Assembly (NCBI RefSeq): GCF_000577275.2
Contig: NZ_HG916854.1
Location: 248,001 to 312,000, forward strand
Origin: Rhizobium favelukesii
GTDB lineage: Bacteria; Pseudomonadota; Alphaproteobacteria; Rhizobiales; Rhizobiaceae
Direction: 5' to 3'
Length of the DNA stretch: 64,000 nt
In this document: in pieces, positions 1-10,613 of the stretch
Layout: each line of letters starts with the position of its first letter
How positions within the stretch are numbered: the stretch's first letter is position 1
Program-made: the position numbers and the translations under genes
The notes under the pieces: model-generated
What the model was told of the DNA's origin: nothing
Database searches by the model: none
What the model saw: only the letters and a program-made list of their open reading frames with translations

Positions 1-70
1 CGATCGCATAGGCAATTGCCGTGCTGCGCGACATTGCACTCGGCTCCCGGGGCTTTTCTGCCTGTTCCAT
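1..70 (-). CDS. Start of an unidentified protein, cut by the window edge
   Basis: Only the first 23 codons are visible (MEQAEKPREPSAMSRS then TAIAYAI). The start is supported by AGGAG about 8 bases upstream. The N-terminus is charged and then turns hydrophobic, which would suit a cytoplasmic lead-in to a membrane segment, but that is a guess. It lies 76 bases downstream of the GbsR-like regulator on the same strand, so the two are probably co-transcribed and this may be a target of that regulator. No family can be named from so little sequence. Confidence 0.6.
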   Translation of the reverse strand, partial: MEQAEKPREPSAMSRSTAIAYAI

Positions 71-146
71 GTTGCTCACTCCTTCCACGAGATATTGCCA
101 GACCGGCTTTGGCCCTAAGCGGGGGAACGCCGATCGAGCGCGTCGA

Positions 147-611
147 TCAGGATCGCGGCTTCTTTGTGCGCCACTGCCCGAGCGCTGTCTCCATTGCCTG
201 GCGTATCGCGAGGTAGAACTCCGCCATTTCGTCGAGGCGGTCCCGCGTTGCTCCCGATGCGACGGTACCTGCTCCGTTCTTCAGGAGATCGGCGAGCGCA
301 TCGAGCAGGCGGTTCTGCTCGGTCAGCATGCCTTCGTAATTGTCGGAAACCGCGTATAAGGCCCGTTTACTTCCGCGCTCGCTGTGACGCCGGGCGAGTG
401 TATATGCTTCCAGCAACCGCGCGGCGACGCTGGCGCTGCTCTTGCTGATCTCGAGGTCGGCCGTGATGCGGTCGAGGCTGACTGGCTCGGCGCAGATCAG
501 TAGATAGCCGTAAAGGCGCGCCGCTGTCTGGGGCACGCCCCAGGGCATCAGCAACCGCGCCGCCTCCTCGATGAAGCTTTGCTCAGTGGACGTCATGTGC
601 TTGTTTGACAT
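147..611 (-). CDS. GbsR/MarR-type transcriptional regulator
   Basis: A 154-residue protein that looks like a GbsR/MarR-family winged-helix regulator. Residues about 15-75 carry the start of the DNA-binding domain, with the GbsR-like stretches MPWGVPQTAARLYGYLL and LEISKSSASVAARLLE. The C-terminal half is helical and probably dimerises. The start chosen is MSNKHMTS at 611. A longer reading frame back to 695 would cross the palindrome at 610-631, which is better explained as an operator. It is divergent from a small membrane protein gene (683) and followed by the gene cut at the window start. Autoregulation, plus control of both neighbours, is the simple inference; the ligand is unknown. An alternative start is MTSTEQ at 596. 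Confidence 0.8.
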   Translation of the reverse strand: MSNKHMTSTEQSFIEEAARLLMPWGVPQTAARLYGYLLICAEPVSLDRITADLEISKSSASVAARLLEAYTLARRHSERGSKRALYAVSDNYEGMLTEQNRLLDALADLLKNGAGTVASGATRDRLDEMAEFYLAIRQAMETALGQWRTKKPRS

Positions 612-631
612 ATTCGGTATGTCCCGAATAT
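610..631. promoter_or_regulatory. Palindromic operator candidate next to the GbsR-like gene
   Basis: ATATTCGG and CCGAATAT are perfect 8-base arms separated by TATGTC. The left arm touches the ATG of the regulator, and the site sits in the 71-base gap to the divergent membrane protein gene. This position and symmetry suit a dimeric MarR/GbsR repressor that controls both directions. No binding data are implied. Confidence 0.6.
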
Positions 632-682
632 AAAGTATATGAAAACGCATGTCCACCGAGCGAAGGTGGTTGAAGGAAGTCC

Positions 683-1021
683 ATGCCCGCCACACCGGAA
701 TCCAAAGCGCGGACGCGGGTGTCCAGCTTCTTCGAGACTCCGCTCATCGTGTGGTTTGCCGGCGCGCTGCTGCTGTTCGGTGGTCTGCTGATCATCGCGT
801 TCCATCAATATTGGTCGAGCGCCGCGGCGATCGTAATTTCCCTGTTTGGTTGGTTCCTAGCGCTGCGCGGCGCAGTGCTCCTGGCCACGCCGCAACTGAT
901 CCAGCGTGGCGCGGCTGTGTCGATGAGGACGCAGTCGCTTGTGCAGATGGGCTTCGGCGTCGCCGTACTGATCGGCCTCTGGCTCACCTATGTCGGCTGG
1001 GCCGCCAAGCCCAGCCCGTAA
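683..1021 (+). CDS. Small membrane protein, 3 TM segments
   Basis: A 112-residue integral membrane protein with hydrophobic segments at about 20-44, 47-68 and 88-108. The start at 683 has GAAGGA 5 to 10 bases upstream. Its middle part (H-x-x-W, then the stretch LFGWFLALRGAVLLATPQ) closely resembles the same region of the membrane protein at 1274-1666, so the two are probably paralogues. No function is recognised. The divergent GbsR-like regulator and the shared palindrome suggest the gene is switched by that regulator. Confidence 0.7.
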   Translation: MPATPESKARTRVSSFFETPLIVWFAGALLLFGGLLIIAFHQYWSSAAAIVISLFGWFLALRGAVLLATPQLIQRGAAVSMRTQSLVQMGFGVAVLIGLWLTYVGWAAKPSP

Positions 1022-1273
1022 GCAATCGCGCGGGATCAAACGATCCATCGTCACGGTGCATTGAGGATACGAATCCGACCTTGTCATAGTGCGCGGAACG
1101 AAGCCAAGCCGAGAGCGTAGCATAGGTCGCCGCGAGCTACCGCGGTGTTTCAGGGATCATCCGCTTTCGGCGAAAGCATTGCGGACATCCATCGGCCAGT
1201 CCGCGAATGAGCGCAATGGACCAGAAGTAGCCCCGGAGGGATGTCTCGTTCGCGCCAATCCGGATCTTTTAAG

Positions 1274-1666
1274 TCAAGCATGCCGCGTGTAACCCTTGAA
1301 GCTCAGGAAAGCACCTAGCGTACCGGCTATCAGCGCCACCACGATGGTAGAGGCGGCGCCGCTGTAGATCATCGAACCTACCGCGATTGCGACCTGCGGT
1401 AAGACGATGCGGATAACGCCACCGACTGTCATCAGCCAGCCCAGCACTGTGATGATCACGCGCCATTCCATCTTCCATCTATTGTGCAGATTGACGATTG
1501 CGAGGCCGGCGAGCAGCGACAGTAAGCCGGAAAGATAGAGAAGGATGCCAGCGCGCAGCCCCTCTACGATCATGCTCTCATACATGCCGAGATTGATCAG
1601 CATGCCGAGCGCGACCGCGACGAATGTCGGTCCTACGAGTCTGGCGAGAAACAGCGATCGATCCAA
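1274..1666 (-). CDS. Small membrane protein related to the 683-1021 product
   Basis: About 130 residues with three or four membrane segments. The stretch VLGWLMTVGGVIRIVLPQ aligns with LFGWFLALRGAVLLATPQ of the protein at 683-1021, with a preceding H-x-x-W in both, so I infer paralogy. The TTG start at 1666 is preferred because GGAGG lies 6 bases upstream of it; a GTG at 1687 would give seven more residues but places the GGAGG inside the gene. The 250 bases between the two paralogues contain nothing I can identify. Function unknown. Confidence 0.65.
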   Translation of the reverse strand: MDRSLFLARLVGPTFVAVALGMLINLGMYESMIVEGLRAGILLYLSGLLSLLAGLAIVNLHNRWKMEWRVIITVLGWLMTVGGVIRIVLPQVAIAVGSMIYSGAASTIVVALIAGTLGAFLSFKGYTRHA

Positions 1667-1908
1667 GAGGCACCTCCGCGCCCGCACTCACCAATTGATA
1701 TGTAGCTCCAGCAGATAACGCGTCAATATGGTGAGCATCGAACCTAGGGTCCAACAAACGTGAGCGAAACCCGCCAATGCGGCCGATCCATATTGAAAGC
1801 GCCGGCAATAAGACCACGCGATGAGTGCCATCATGTGACCTGTTGTCCTCACACCATCCGTTCCCTATTGTGGGCGCTTGCTTCACCTTGAGGGACGTCG
1901 GAAGCGCG

Positions 1909-2886
1909 ATGGCATCACAACTTGACATGTTTGCACAGACCTCGGCGGAACACGACGGGACTGTTATAAGACTGCGGTCGGAGATGAAGCGGAGCGATGG
2001 CAGACCTCGTAGCGAAGAGGACATGGTGCGACATCTGGAAGAGAGCGGCAACTATAGGATCCTTCGCCGGCTAATTCCCCGTCCGGTCGCCGGTTTTTCC
2101 CGCGCGGAATATCCTCGCAATGGCGTTATCGTTGACACCGAAACCACCGGCCTTAATCATAGCAAAGACGAAATCATCGAGATAGGCGCCATCGCTTTTA
2201 CTTTCAGCGATCAGGGAACTATCGGTGACGTCACTGGCGTCTATGGCGGCCTGCAGCAGCCGACAGCTTCGATCCCATCAGAGATCACACGGCTCACAGG
2301 CATTACCGACGAGATGGTGGCGGGGCAGGTGATCGACACGTCGCAACTCCGTGCCCTAGTCGATCCGGCCGATCTCGTCATCGCGCACAATGCGGGCTTC
2401 GACCGGCCATTCTGCGAGACCTTTTCTCCAATCTTCGCCGGAAAGCCGTGGGCTTGTTCGGTTTCGGAAATCGATTGGGCGTCTCGCGGCTTCGAAGGCA
2501 CCAAGCTCGGTTATCTGATCGGGCAGGCGGGCTATTTTCATGACGGCCATCGGGCGGTTGACGACTGCTTTGCCCTGCTTGAGGTTCTCGCGCAGGGCGG
2601 GAGAGAATCGAGGCGAACGCCCTTTGCCGAGCTCTACGAAGCAAGCCAGCGATCACGCGTCCGCGTCTTCGCCGAGCACAGCCCCTTCGATATGAAAGAT
2701 TACCTGAAGGCGCGCGGCTATCGCTGGTCAGATGGCAGTGACGGCCGTCCGAAATCCTGGTGGATCGAGCTTGCTGAAGACGCGCTTGATGAGGAACTCG
2801 GCTATCTGCGCTCGGAAATCTATCGCTGGGACGAGGCCGATCCACCGATCAAGCGTCTGACGGCATTCGACCGTTTCAAAGCCTGA
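1909..2886 (+). CDS. 3'-5' exonuclease of the DEDDh (DnaQ-like) family
   Basis: A 325-residue protein with a DEDDh exonuclease domain at about residues 70-225. The motifs are visible: Exo I VDTETTG (D76, E78), Exo II H-N-x-x-F-D (D164) and Exo III HRAVDD (H214, D219). This fold removes nucleotides from DNA or RNA 3' ends with two metal ions. The extra C-terminal 100 residues include KARGYRWSDG, a short module I have not tied to a function. The start MASQLDMF at 1909 was preferred over an upstream ATG at 1825 because the additional 28 residues look non-coding. It stands alone between short orphan genes, so it is not obviously the replicative epsilon subunit; a repair or RNA-processing role is possible. 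Confidence 0.85.
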   Translation: MASQLDMFAQTSAEHDGTVIRLRSEMKRSDGRPRSEEDMVRHLEESGNYRILRRLIPRPVAGFSRAEYPRNGVIVDTETTGLNHSKDEIIEIGAIAFTFSDQGTIGDVTGVYGGLQQPTASIPSEITRLTGITDEMVAGQVIDTSQLRALVDPADLVIAHNAGFDRPFCETFSPIFAGKPWACSVSEIDWASRGFEGTKLGYLIGQAGYFHDGHRAVDDCFALLEVLAQGGRESRRTPFAELYEASQRSRVRVFAEHSPFDMKDYLKARGYRWSDGSDGRPKSWWIELAEDALDEELGYLRSEIYRWDEADPPIKRLTAFDRFKA

Positions 2887-3289
2887 GAAATATTCCCGGC
2901 ACCCGGGCGTATGGCTGGATTGCGAATGTCTGCCTACGAGTTGGGCATGCTCATTGTATCGTCTGTCATCGAAGCGAGGCATCTCCTCCGGCCGTTCCCG
3001 TCATGGACAGCCGCGATATCAGCGAACGACCTTGTGCGAGTTTCAAACACGGTTGCAGCGAGTTCCACATCTTACCGGGATCGATTTCGGTGCGACGGCT
3101 TAAACCCTTCGGGGGAACAACCGTCGCAGCTTGGTTGCCGCACGGAAGCCTTCGTTTTAAACGATTTGAAAATTTTACTTCAAAAACTAATCGATTTTAA
3201 ATCTGTGATTAAAATTTTCTTGTTGCAGTGCGAAAGATTTCGGCCTTAATTTCTGCCATCGAGCAGTTGTTTTGTTTGGAGGATCTCGC
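2887..3289. other. Non-coding stretch without an identifiable gene
   Basis: Open frames here are short and lack ribosome-binding sites. The region 3160-3250 is clearly AT-rich compared with its surroundings and may be a promoter region for the small frame at 3290. No RNA gene or repeat was recognised. Confidence 0.4.
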
Positions 3290-3463
3290 ATGACTGTTAC
3301 TTTTCCGCTCACCGAAAAGCGCCATGCGGACGAATTGCTAAAGCACCTGACAGCCCACAAACTCACTTATCCAGGAAACTGTGCCGTATCGGTAAGAGCC
3401 CTCGTTGCACACGTCACGTCCTCCCATACTACTGCATTGGGTAGAGCACGTACTGCTTGGTAA
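3290..3463 (+). CDS. Possible small protein, 57 residues
   Basis: The frame begins MTVTFPLTEKRHADELL and has a good ribosome-binding site (GGAGG, 8 bases before the ATG). The first 30 residues look protein-like and the last 20 do not, so it may be a real small gene or the start of a decayed one. No family is recognised and there are no supporting neighbours. Confidence 0.35.
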   Translation: MTVTFPLTEKRHADELLKHLTAHKLTYPGNCAVSVRALVAHVTSSHTTALGRARTAW

Positions 3464-3606
3464 GTGCCCGCGTTTGAAGAAGCCCGCCTGGCTTGTGGAG
3501 CCGTCGCGCTGGGACGGATAGCTTCCGCCGCCTCTGGGATAGTCGCAAAGCTCAACGCAGCCATCGCGGTTTCCCCCCTCGATCCGCTGCTGGACGGCAG
3601 CAAGTA

Positions 3607-3804
3607 TCATCCTGCTGCAGCAATGTCGTCAGCCGCCTTGCATGCTTCAAGACGTTCAAGGCAGGCGCTGATACGAGGCCGCGCGTCGACACCGGAGGTC
3701 TGGATCGAGCCAACGAACTCTCGGGCTTCGGCATGCGCAATCCGCAACCTCTCCTCGCCTCTATTGTTCACGATCACGCCAAGTGTGAAAAGCAACGTTT
3801 CCAT
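3607..3804 (-). CDS. Possible small hypothetical protein
   Basis: A 65-residue frame (METLLFTLGV then a helical, charged region rich in Ala, Glu and Arg). Composition is compatible with a real soluble helical protein, and the in-frame sequence upstream continues to look coding, so the true start may be earlier. No family recognised. The stretch from here to 4058 otherwise holds only a terminator-like hairpin. Confidence 0.3.
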   Translation of the reverse strand: METLLFTLGVIVNNRGEERLRIAHAEAREFVGSIQTSGVDARPRISACLERLEACKAADDIAAAG

Positions 3805-3854
3805 GAGGGCTTCTTCATCGCGTTTCCTTGCCTATCGGTTCGTACCTCACGCAC

Positions 3855-3884
3855 AAAAACGGGCCATCGGAAACCGAGGCCCGT
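3855..3884 (-). terminator. Rho-independent terminator
   Basis: Read on the minus strand, ACGGGCC and GGCCCGT form a perfect 7-bp stem around a 12-base loop, followed by a run of T. It lies 175 bases downstream of the VOC gene and would end that transcript. A second, smaller hairpin (TGAAGGT with ACCTTCA) lies just upstream in the same direction at 3890-3907. Confidence 0.65.
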
Positions 3885-4058
3885 AGGTGTGAAGGTCTGC
3901 ACCTTCATAGGGGAACAACTGCTGCGACGGGCCTGGAGGACACCCGTATGTTGCAGCGGTCATACACGATATAGGCGAGTTGGCGCCTTTTGACAACGGA
4001 TCTCTCAACATTGCGTTGGAGCGGCTTTCTTCCCCGTCGGCACAACCTGATCCGCCGA

Positions 4059-4481
4059 TTACTGGATGGCGACCCTCGAGCTCGACCCCGGGGCGCGATA
4101 CAGGGGCGTGTTGGGCTCGAACAATTCCACCAGATTTCCAGAGGGGTCTTCTAGCAGGATCTGCTTGCCGCCGGCGCCCTGGATAGCCTCGTTGCGGAAG
4201 CGACAGCCCGCCGACTTTAGTTGCTCTACTATTCTGTTCAGGTCTTCCACCGTGAGATGGATGCGGTTCCAGCCGCCCGGCGCCTGCTGCTCTCCTGATG
4301 GCATAGGCGAACCGCCGCCACTGCGCGGGTTCGGCTGGCTGAGATAGAGATGCATGTCGTCACGCGAGATTTCGGCAAAGGACGGGGCAGGATGCATCTC
4401 GAGCGTGAAGCCGAGATGTTTCGTGTAGAAATCGATCGAGGCACTGACGTCATCGACGATGTATCGGAAGCATGCGGCCAT
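4059..4481 (-). CDS. VOC-family (glyoxalase/bleomycin-resistance fold) protein
   Basis: A 140-residue protein of the vicinal oxygen chelate superfamily. The beta-alpha-beta-beta-beta repeats are visible: an N-terminal module with DVSASIDFYTKHLGF and MHLYLSQ, and a C-terminal module with RIHLTVEDL and the closing motif DPSGNLVELFEP, which carries the usual metal-binding glutamate. Members include glyoxalases, dioxygenases and antibiotic-binding proteins, and the substrate cannot be read from the sequence. The internal SGGGSPMPSGEQQAPGG loop is an insertion between the two modules. It is monocistronic. Confidence 0.85.
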   Translation of the reverse strand: MAACFRYIVDDVSASIDFYTKHLGFTLEMHPAPSFAEISRDDMHLYLSQPNPRSGGGSPMPSGEQQAPGGWNRIHLTVEDLNRIVEQLKSAGCRFRNEAIQGAGGKQILLEDPSGNLVELFEPNTPLYRAPGSSSRVAIQ

Positions 4482-4834
4482 GGTCTATGCCTTTGCTACT
4501 TCAGTACGATATCCGGGTTTAGCCTACGCCTCTCGCAGTGAACCGCAAGCGTCCAACTCTGCCCGCGTGGGAGGTTCCGGATACTCTGGTCCGGTTTGTG
4601 GTCACGTCGATACCAGAGCGACGAAGTCGGGACCGCGGCGAGCCGGTCACCAAAGTGAACTATGTCCGGCCCGTCACAGAGGACGAATTTGAATCGGTCC
4701 TTGCAGCTTGGGGCCAAGGCTATTCAGCCTACCGAAGTCATCAGACCTTGCGGTAGCGCTTGTCTTGATTTTGATACCGGCGATCGCTCCGTCGTCTCGC
4801 TCGAGGGCCATCCGGTATGCTGGCCCTTCATTTC

Positions 4835-5603
<769 letters not shown>

Positions 5604-5914
5604 GAGTACGCCTTTCGCTGGAACACAACTCCGGCCGAGCGCCGGGGTTCCGCAAAAGTCGTCGGAAGCCGACTAATGCATCCTTTTGGAAACTTGTGCG
5701 TTATGCGCAGCACAATAGGGAGTATGCGATCCCATGACCAAAGGAACTCATGGATGCCGGACTAGGCATTACATCCGCGGCAATGACCCGACCGCTTCAG
5801 GAGGGCTGTCGATGTCGGCAAACCGCTGTCGGCCGACCACCGTCGCAACGCTAGGAATGTCGCCGGGTTGGGCGACGGCGACCCGGGCGACCATCCAAGG
5901 AAGGAAACATTGAC

Positions 5915-6343
5915 ATGAGCGCGATCCGGCCACGAGCGCCCGGCTTCGACACCGACGACGAGCTACAGGAGCATCTTGCTCACCTTGAGACCGATGCGCC
6001 GTCCGACGAAGAGATATCGGTTCCAGAAGACTTCCGCCGGGACAGGCGCACATTCGAGGATGTGCGGGCCGATATCGAGACTGTGCGGGATGAGATGAAC
6101 CATCTTCGGGCTCGTCTGGCCGTCCTCACTCACCAGGCGGAACTCGCGATCAGATCACGGGCCGAATGGGCGGACGCCAGCGCACATGCTCAACTCGGCG
6201 AATACCCGTGGGCGAAGCTGGCAGGTGCCATGGCGGGAAGCTTCGCGCTGACACGGCTAGCGAGACGGCTCCCCTTTGGAAGGTTTGCGACGGCGGCCGC
6301 ACCGCTCATTCTGGCAGCGTTTAGCAAACGCGCCGATCGTTAA
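5915..6343 (+). CDS. Hypothetical protein with helical core and hydrophobic C-terminus
   Basis: A 142-residue protein with a ribosome-binding site AAGGAA before the ATG. Residues 1-50 are acidic, about 55-100 form a long predicted helix (FEDVRADIETVRDEMNHL region), and the last 40 residues are hydrophobic and glycine/alanine-rich and may insert into a membrane. The layout recalls DUF883/DUF3618-type proteins, but the sequence is not close enough to assign. It lies near the other DUF883-like gene, and both could be stress genes. Confidence 0.55.
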   Translation: MSAIRPRAPGFDTDDELQEHLAHLETDAPSDEEISVPEDFRRDRRTFEDVRADIETVRDEMNHLRARLAVLTHQAELAIRSRAEWADASAHAQLGEYPWAKLAGAMAGSFALTRLARRLPFGRFATAAAPLILAAFSKRADR

Positions 6344-6925
6344 TGCGTTGCCTCTTCAACAGCTCGCTCCATCGACTGTGGCCAGACTGCGTCCTTCGTC
6401 GCGAGGCCTTCAACTTCAAGAGCGACCAGGAGTGTGGTGGAGGTCTTTAAGACTAGACTCGGCACCTGCCGCTTTAGCGTACCTCTCTGACCACTCTGCG
6501 TACTACGTGTTCTTCGCGAGGTGCCGGTCGAAGTCGGCGCCCCATCATTCCACCAAATCGGGGACTCAATCCTTCGTCGCCACCACATAGGTCGGACCGA
6601 ACTCCGCCTTGGCGACCGAAATGCTGGATCAAGTCAGCGTCTGGCCAGACACCGAGGCGACGCTTGGAAATCGTGCGGTATAGAATGACCGCTCGACGTC
6701 ATGCACCAGGCGCCAAAGCTTGATCCAATACGATCGTGGCCGAAACGCCACCCTCGAATTTAAGGTTCATTATCTCCTGTTTGGCCCTGGCCAAAGCGAA
6801 CCTCCAGGTTGACGTTCTTCAGCTTCGCGTATCTCCACGAACCGGAGAATGTAGTCCGTCATGCTTCGTCAGGGCGCGACTAGCTGCTTTGCAAACGTCG
6901 GCCTTGTTATACCGATTGGAGTTGA
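6344..6925. other. 582 bases without a recognisable gene
   Basis: Frames on both strands are short and lack start signals. No hairpin with a T-run, no tRNA and no repeat was seen. It separates the small stress-type genes from the LysR-MFS-aldo/keto reductase unit. Confidence 0.4.
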
Positions 6926-7819
6926 TTAACCCCGGTAGCGCAGGGCGTCGACCAGCACCGAGAACGCGGCCGACGGCTGCCTGCGGCTTGGATAGTAGAG
7001 ATGGTAACCGGCGAAGGAGGGGCACCAGTCTTCGAGGACGCGCACAAGGTGTCCGTCGGCAAGCTGCTGGCTCACGTGGTCCTCCATGACGAAACCCAAT
7101 CCGAATCCGTCTTCGGCGGCGCGCACGATCATCTTGACGTTGTTGAACGCGAGTTGGCCTTCGACGCGTACGCGCAGTTCGCGGGCCTCCTTCTCTAGTT
7201 CCCACGCATACAGCCCTCCTCCGCTCAACATACGGAGATTGATGCAGCGCTGCGACGCGAGATCCTGCGGAACGATCGGCTTCGGATGCTTAGCGAAGTA
7301 CTCGGGCGATCCGACAATCGCCATTCGAAGATCCGGCCCGATACGGACCGCAACCATGTCCTTGGCGAGGGCCTCGCCAAGGCGCACCCCCGCGTCGAAA
7401 CGCTCGGTAACGATGTCGGTGAGGCTGGAGTCGGTTGCGAGCTCGACGTTGATCTCCGGGTACTCAGCGAGCAGGTTCCGCAACACCGGCCAGAGGACGG
7501 TCGTTGCCCCATGTTCCGAGGTGGTGATCCGGATATTGCCGGCCGGCCGTTCCCTGAGCGCACTGAGGGACGCGAGCTCTGATCCGATGCTATCAAGCGC
7601 GGGGCGGAGTGTGGCGAGCAACTTCTCGCCTGCATCGGTCGGGGCGACGTTTCGGGTCGTCCGGGTGAGGAGGCGGACGCCAAGCCGAGACTCAAGACGC
7701 CTGATCGTATGGCTTAGCGCCGACTGCGACGTTCCCAACCTTGCCGCCGCGCGGGTGAAGTTTTGTTCCTCCGCCACCGTCATGAATGCGTTTAGATCGA
7801 CCAGTTCCTCACGTCTCAC
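6926..7819 (-). CDS. LysR-type transcriptional regulator
   Basis: A 297-residue LysR protein. Residues 1-60 carry the winged helix-turn-helix (FTRAAARLGTSQSALSHTIRRLE), and the rest is the LysR substrate-binding domain with the usual hinge and the C-terminal motif ALRYRG. It is clearly paralogous to the LysR protein at 45235-46128 (shared stretches TDIVAERFDAGVRLGE-like and VRVLEDWCP.FAGYHLYYP). It is the last gene of an AKR-MFS-LysR unit read on the minus strand with gaps of only about 50-60 bases. It probably controls that unit and perhaps the divergent redox operon. A candidate binding box is at 10213-10229. Confidence 0.9.
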   Translation of the reverse strand: MRREELVDLNAFMTVAEEQNFTRAAARLGTSQSALSHTIRRLESRLGVRLLTRTTRNVAPTDAGEKLLATLRPALDSIGSELASLSALRERPAGNIRITTSEHGATTVLWPVLRNLLAEYPEINVELATDSSLTDIVTERFDAGVRLGEALAKDMVAVRIGPDLRMAIVGSPEYFAKHPKPIVPQDLASQRCINLRMLSGGGLYAWELEKEARELRVRVEGQLAFNNVKMIVRAAEDGFGLGFVMEDHVSQQLADGHLVRVLEDWCPSFAGYHLYYPSRRQPSAAFSVLVDALRYRG

Positions 7820-7882
7820 TCATGAACTCCTGATATCGATGGCGGGGGATTGCTCAAGTTGAAGCAAGCAACTGCTGCTCCG

Positions 7883-9121
7883 TCAAGCGTTTGGTGGCAG
7901 TAGCACAAGGCTCAGAAGGCTTCCGACGCCTGCCACGGCGACGACAAGGGCCAGCGGGAAAGGTGTTCCATCGGCAAGCCGACTAACCGCGGCGGAGCCG
8001 ACGATCCCGGACCCATAATGGAGCGCGCCGACGAGAGCGGAAACCGCGCCCGCCTGCGCGGGAAAGTCCTGCAGGGCGCCGCCGATCGAGTTGGCGACGA
8101 TCAATCCCGACCATGACACGAATACGAAAAGCGGGATCGCAAGGCCAGCCAGCCCGCCCCAGCCGGTGGAACCCGTTACCAGCAGCACCAGACCGCTGAC
8201 CGCCGCGCCCGCCGAGCCGACCTGCAGAAGACGGCGGCTGCCAAAGCTCGTCACCAGTCGAGCGTTGAAGATGTTGGCAAGCATGATGCCGACGATCCCG
8301 AGCGCGAAAAGAACCCCATAGAGCTGCGGCGCCACATGGTAGTATTCGATGAACGCGAACGGAGTCCCGGCGATGTAGGCGTAGACGCCCGCGTAGAAGA
8401 AGCCGCCAGCGGCGGCGAAGCTGAGGAGGCGCCTATTCGAGACAAGCCGGAGGTGTCCACGTAGCGCGTCTAAGATCGAATCCTTGCTGCGTCTCTCGAC
8501 CGGCAGCGTCTCCGGAATGGTGAAGAGCGCGGCAAGCGTGACCAGGCCGACAATTACGAGAAGCCAGAAGATCGCACGCCAGCCGGCGATAGCAAGGACC
8601 TGTCCTCCGACGATGGGCCCCAGAAGTGGAGCAATCGCCATCACGATGATCAAGGTTGACAGCATCTGCGCGGCGCGACTGCCCTCATAAAGGTCGCGCA
8701 CCATAGCGCGTGAGAGCACGACGCCCGAGCAGGCGCCGACGGCCTGCACGATCCGCCAACAGATCATCTGCTCGGGGCTTCCGGAAAGGGCACAGCCGGC
8801 CGAGCCTAGCACGAACAGCAGGAGCCCCGCCGCGACGGGGAGCCGCCTGCCGAACCTGTCTCCCAGTGGCCCCCAAAGGAGCTGGCCGAGACTGAAACCG
8901 ATTAGGAAGCCGGACACCGTCAGTTCCATGGAGCCGGCGTTGGCGTCGAGCTCCTTCGCCATGGTCGGCATCGCCGGAAGATAGAGGTCCGTTGAGATCG
9001 AGGCAAAGCCCATAAGGGCACTCAGGATGGCAAGCAGCCGCAGGCGCTGCGGCTTGGGACGTGCTTCCGCAGTTTCGTCCGCGACGAAGGCGGTCGGCCG
9101 CTCGGCGAAATCTTGTGACAT
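7883..9121 (-). CDS. Bcr/CflA-type MFS drug efflux transporter
   Basis: A 412-residue inner-membrane protein with 12 hydrophobic segments. The first helix contains the Bcr/CflA hallmark STDLYLPAMP, and the loop between helices 2 and 3 has the MFS motif A, GPLGDRFGRR. Proteins of this group export drugs such as bicyclomycin or chloramphenicol, or small metabolites, by proton antiport. It sits between an aldo/keto reductase (51 bases upstream) and a LysR regulator (63 bases downstream), so it probably exports a compound that induces the LysR protein, perhaps a toxic aldehyde or its product. The substrate is not determined by sequence. Confidence 0.88.
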   Translation of the reverse strand: MSQDFAERPTAFVADETAEARPKPQRLRLLAILSALMGFASISTDLYLPAMPTMAKELDANAGSMELTVSGFLIGFSLGQLLWGPLGDRFGRRLPVAAGLLLFVLGSAGCALSGSPEQMICWRIVQAVGACSGVVLSRAMVRDLYEGSRAAQMLSTLIIVMAIAPLLGPIVGGQVLAIAGWRAIFWLLVIVGLVTLAALFTIPETLPVERRSKDSILDALRGHLRLVSNRRLLSFAAAGGFFYAGVYAYIAGTPFAFIEYYHVAPQLYGVLFALGIVGIMLANIFNARLVTSFGSRRLLQVGSAGAAVSGLVLLVTGSTGWGGLAGLAIPLFVFVSWSGLIVANSIGGALQDFPAQAGAVSALVGALHYGSGIVGSAAVSRLADGTPFPLALVVAVAGVGSLLSLVLLPPNA

Positions 9122-9172
9122 GACGTACTCACTCGCAAAGAAGGAAGGCGCCTCGCGGCGCCTGCGAAGGAA

Positions 9173-10229
<1,057 letters not shown>

Positions 10230-10613
10230 GGCATGCGGTCATGAAATCGGTTCATAGATCCCGCCGGTGGCCCAGCCGCTTTTGGGACGGACGACACGCG
10301 CCTTCGCGACGACAAGAACAGAGCGTAATGAGACACGACTGCCCCGCGAGGTAAGGCGACGGCAGTCAGACGGACACCGCACCGCCGCTTGCATGTCCCT
10401 ACGAAGCTCATTCATAATTCCCGCCGGATTAGGGTGGCGATCTGACGTTGGCGGAGCGAATGGCTGAGCGGCCTGATCGCGTTCGAAAGTCTGGACGTGG
10501 GTTATGCGCGCCGCATTCATGAATTCCGCGCATAGGTACATGCCACCGAGAGCGTCTAATCAGATCAATCTGGCGGCGCTATCTTCCTCCGCGAGATGCA
10601 AGGAAAACCAGAG
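10230..10613. other. Divergent intergenic region with a second box
   Basis: This region separates the AKR operon from the NmrA-like operon. It carries GCGTCTAATC at 10552-10561, about 50 bases before the NmrA-like start. No gene is supported in it; frames on both strands are short and lack ribosome-binding sites. Confidence 0.45.

Noticed and set aside
6736..7089. Plus-strand frame at the end of the LysR gene
   Set aside because: It overlaps LysR antisense and has no coding pattern.
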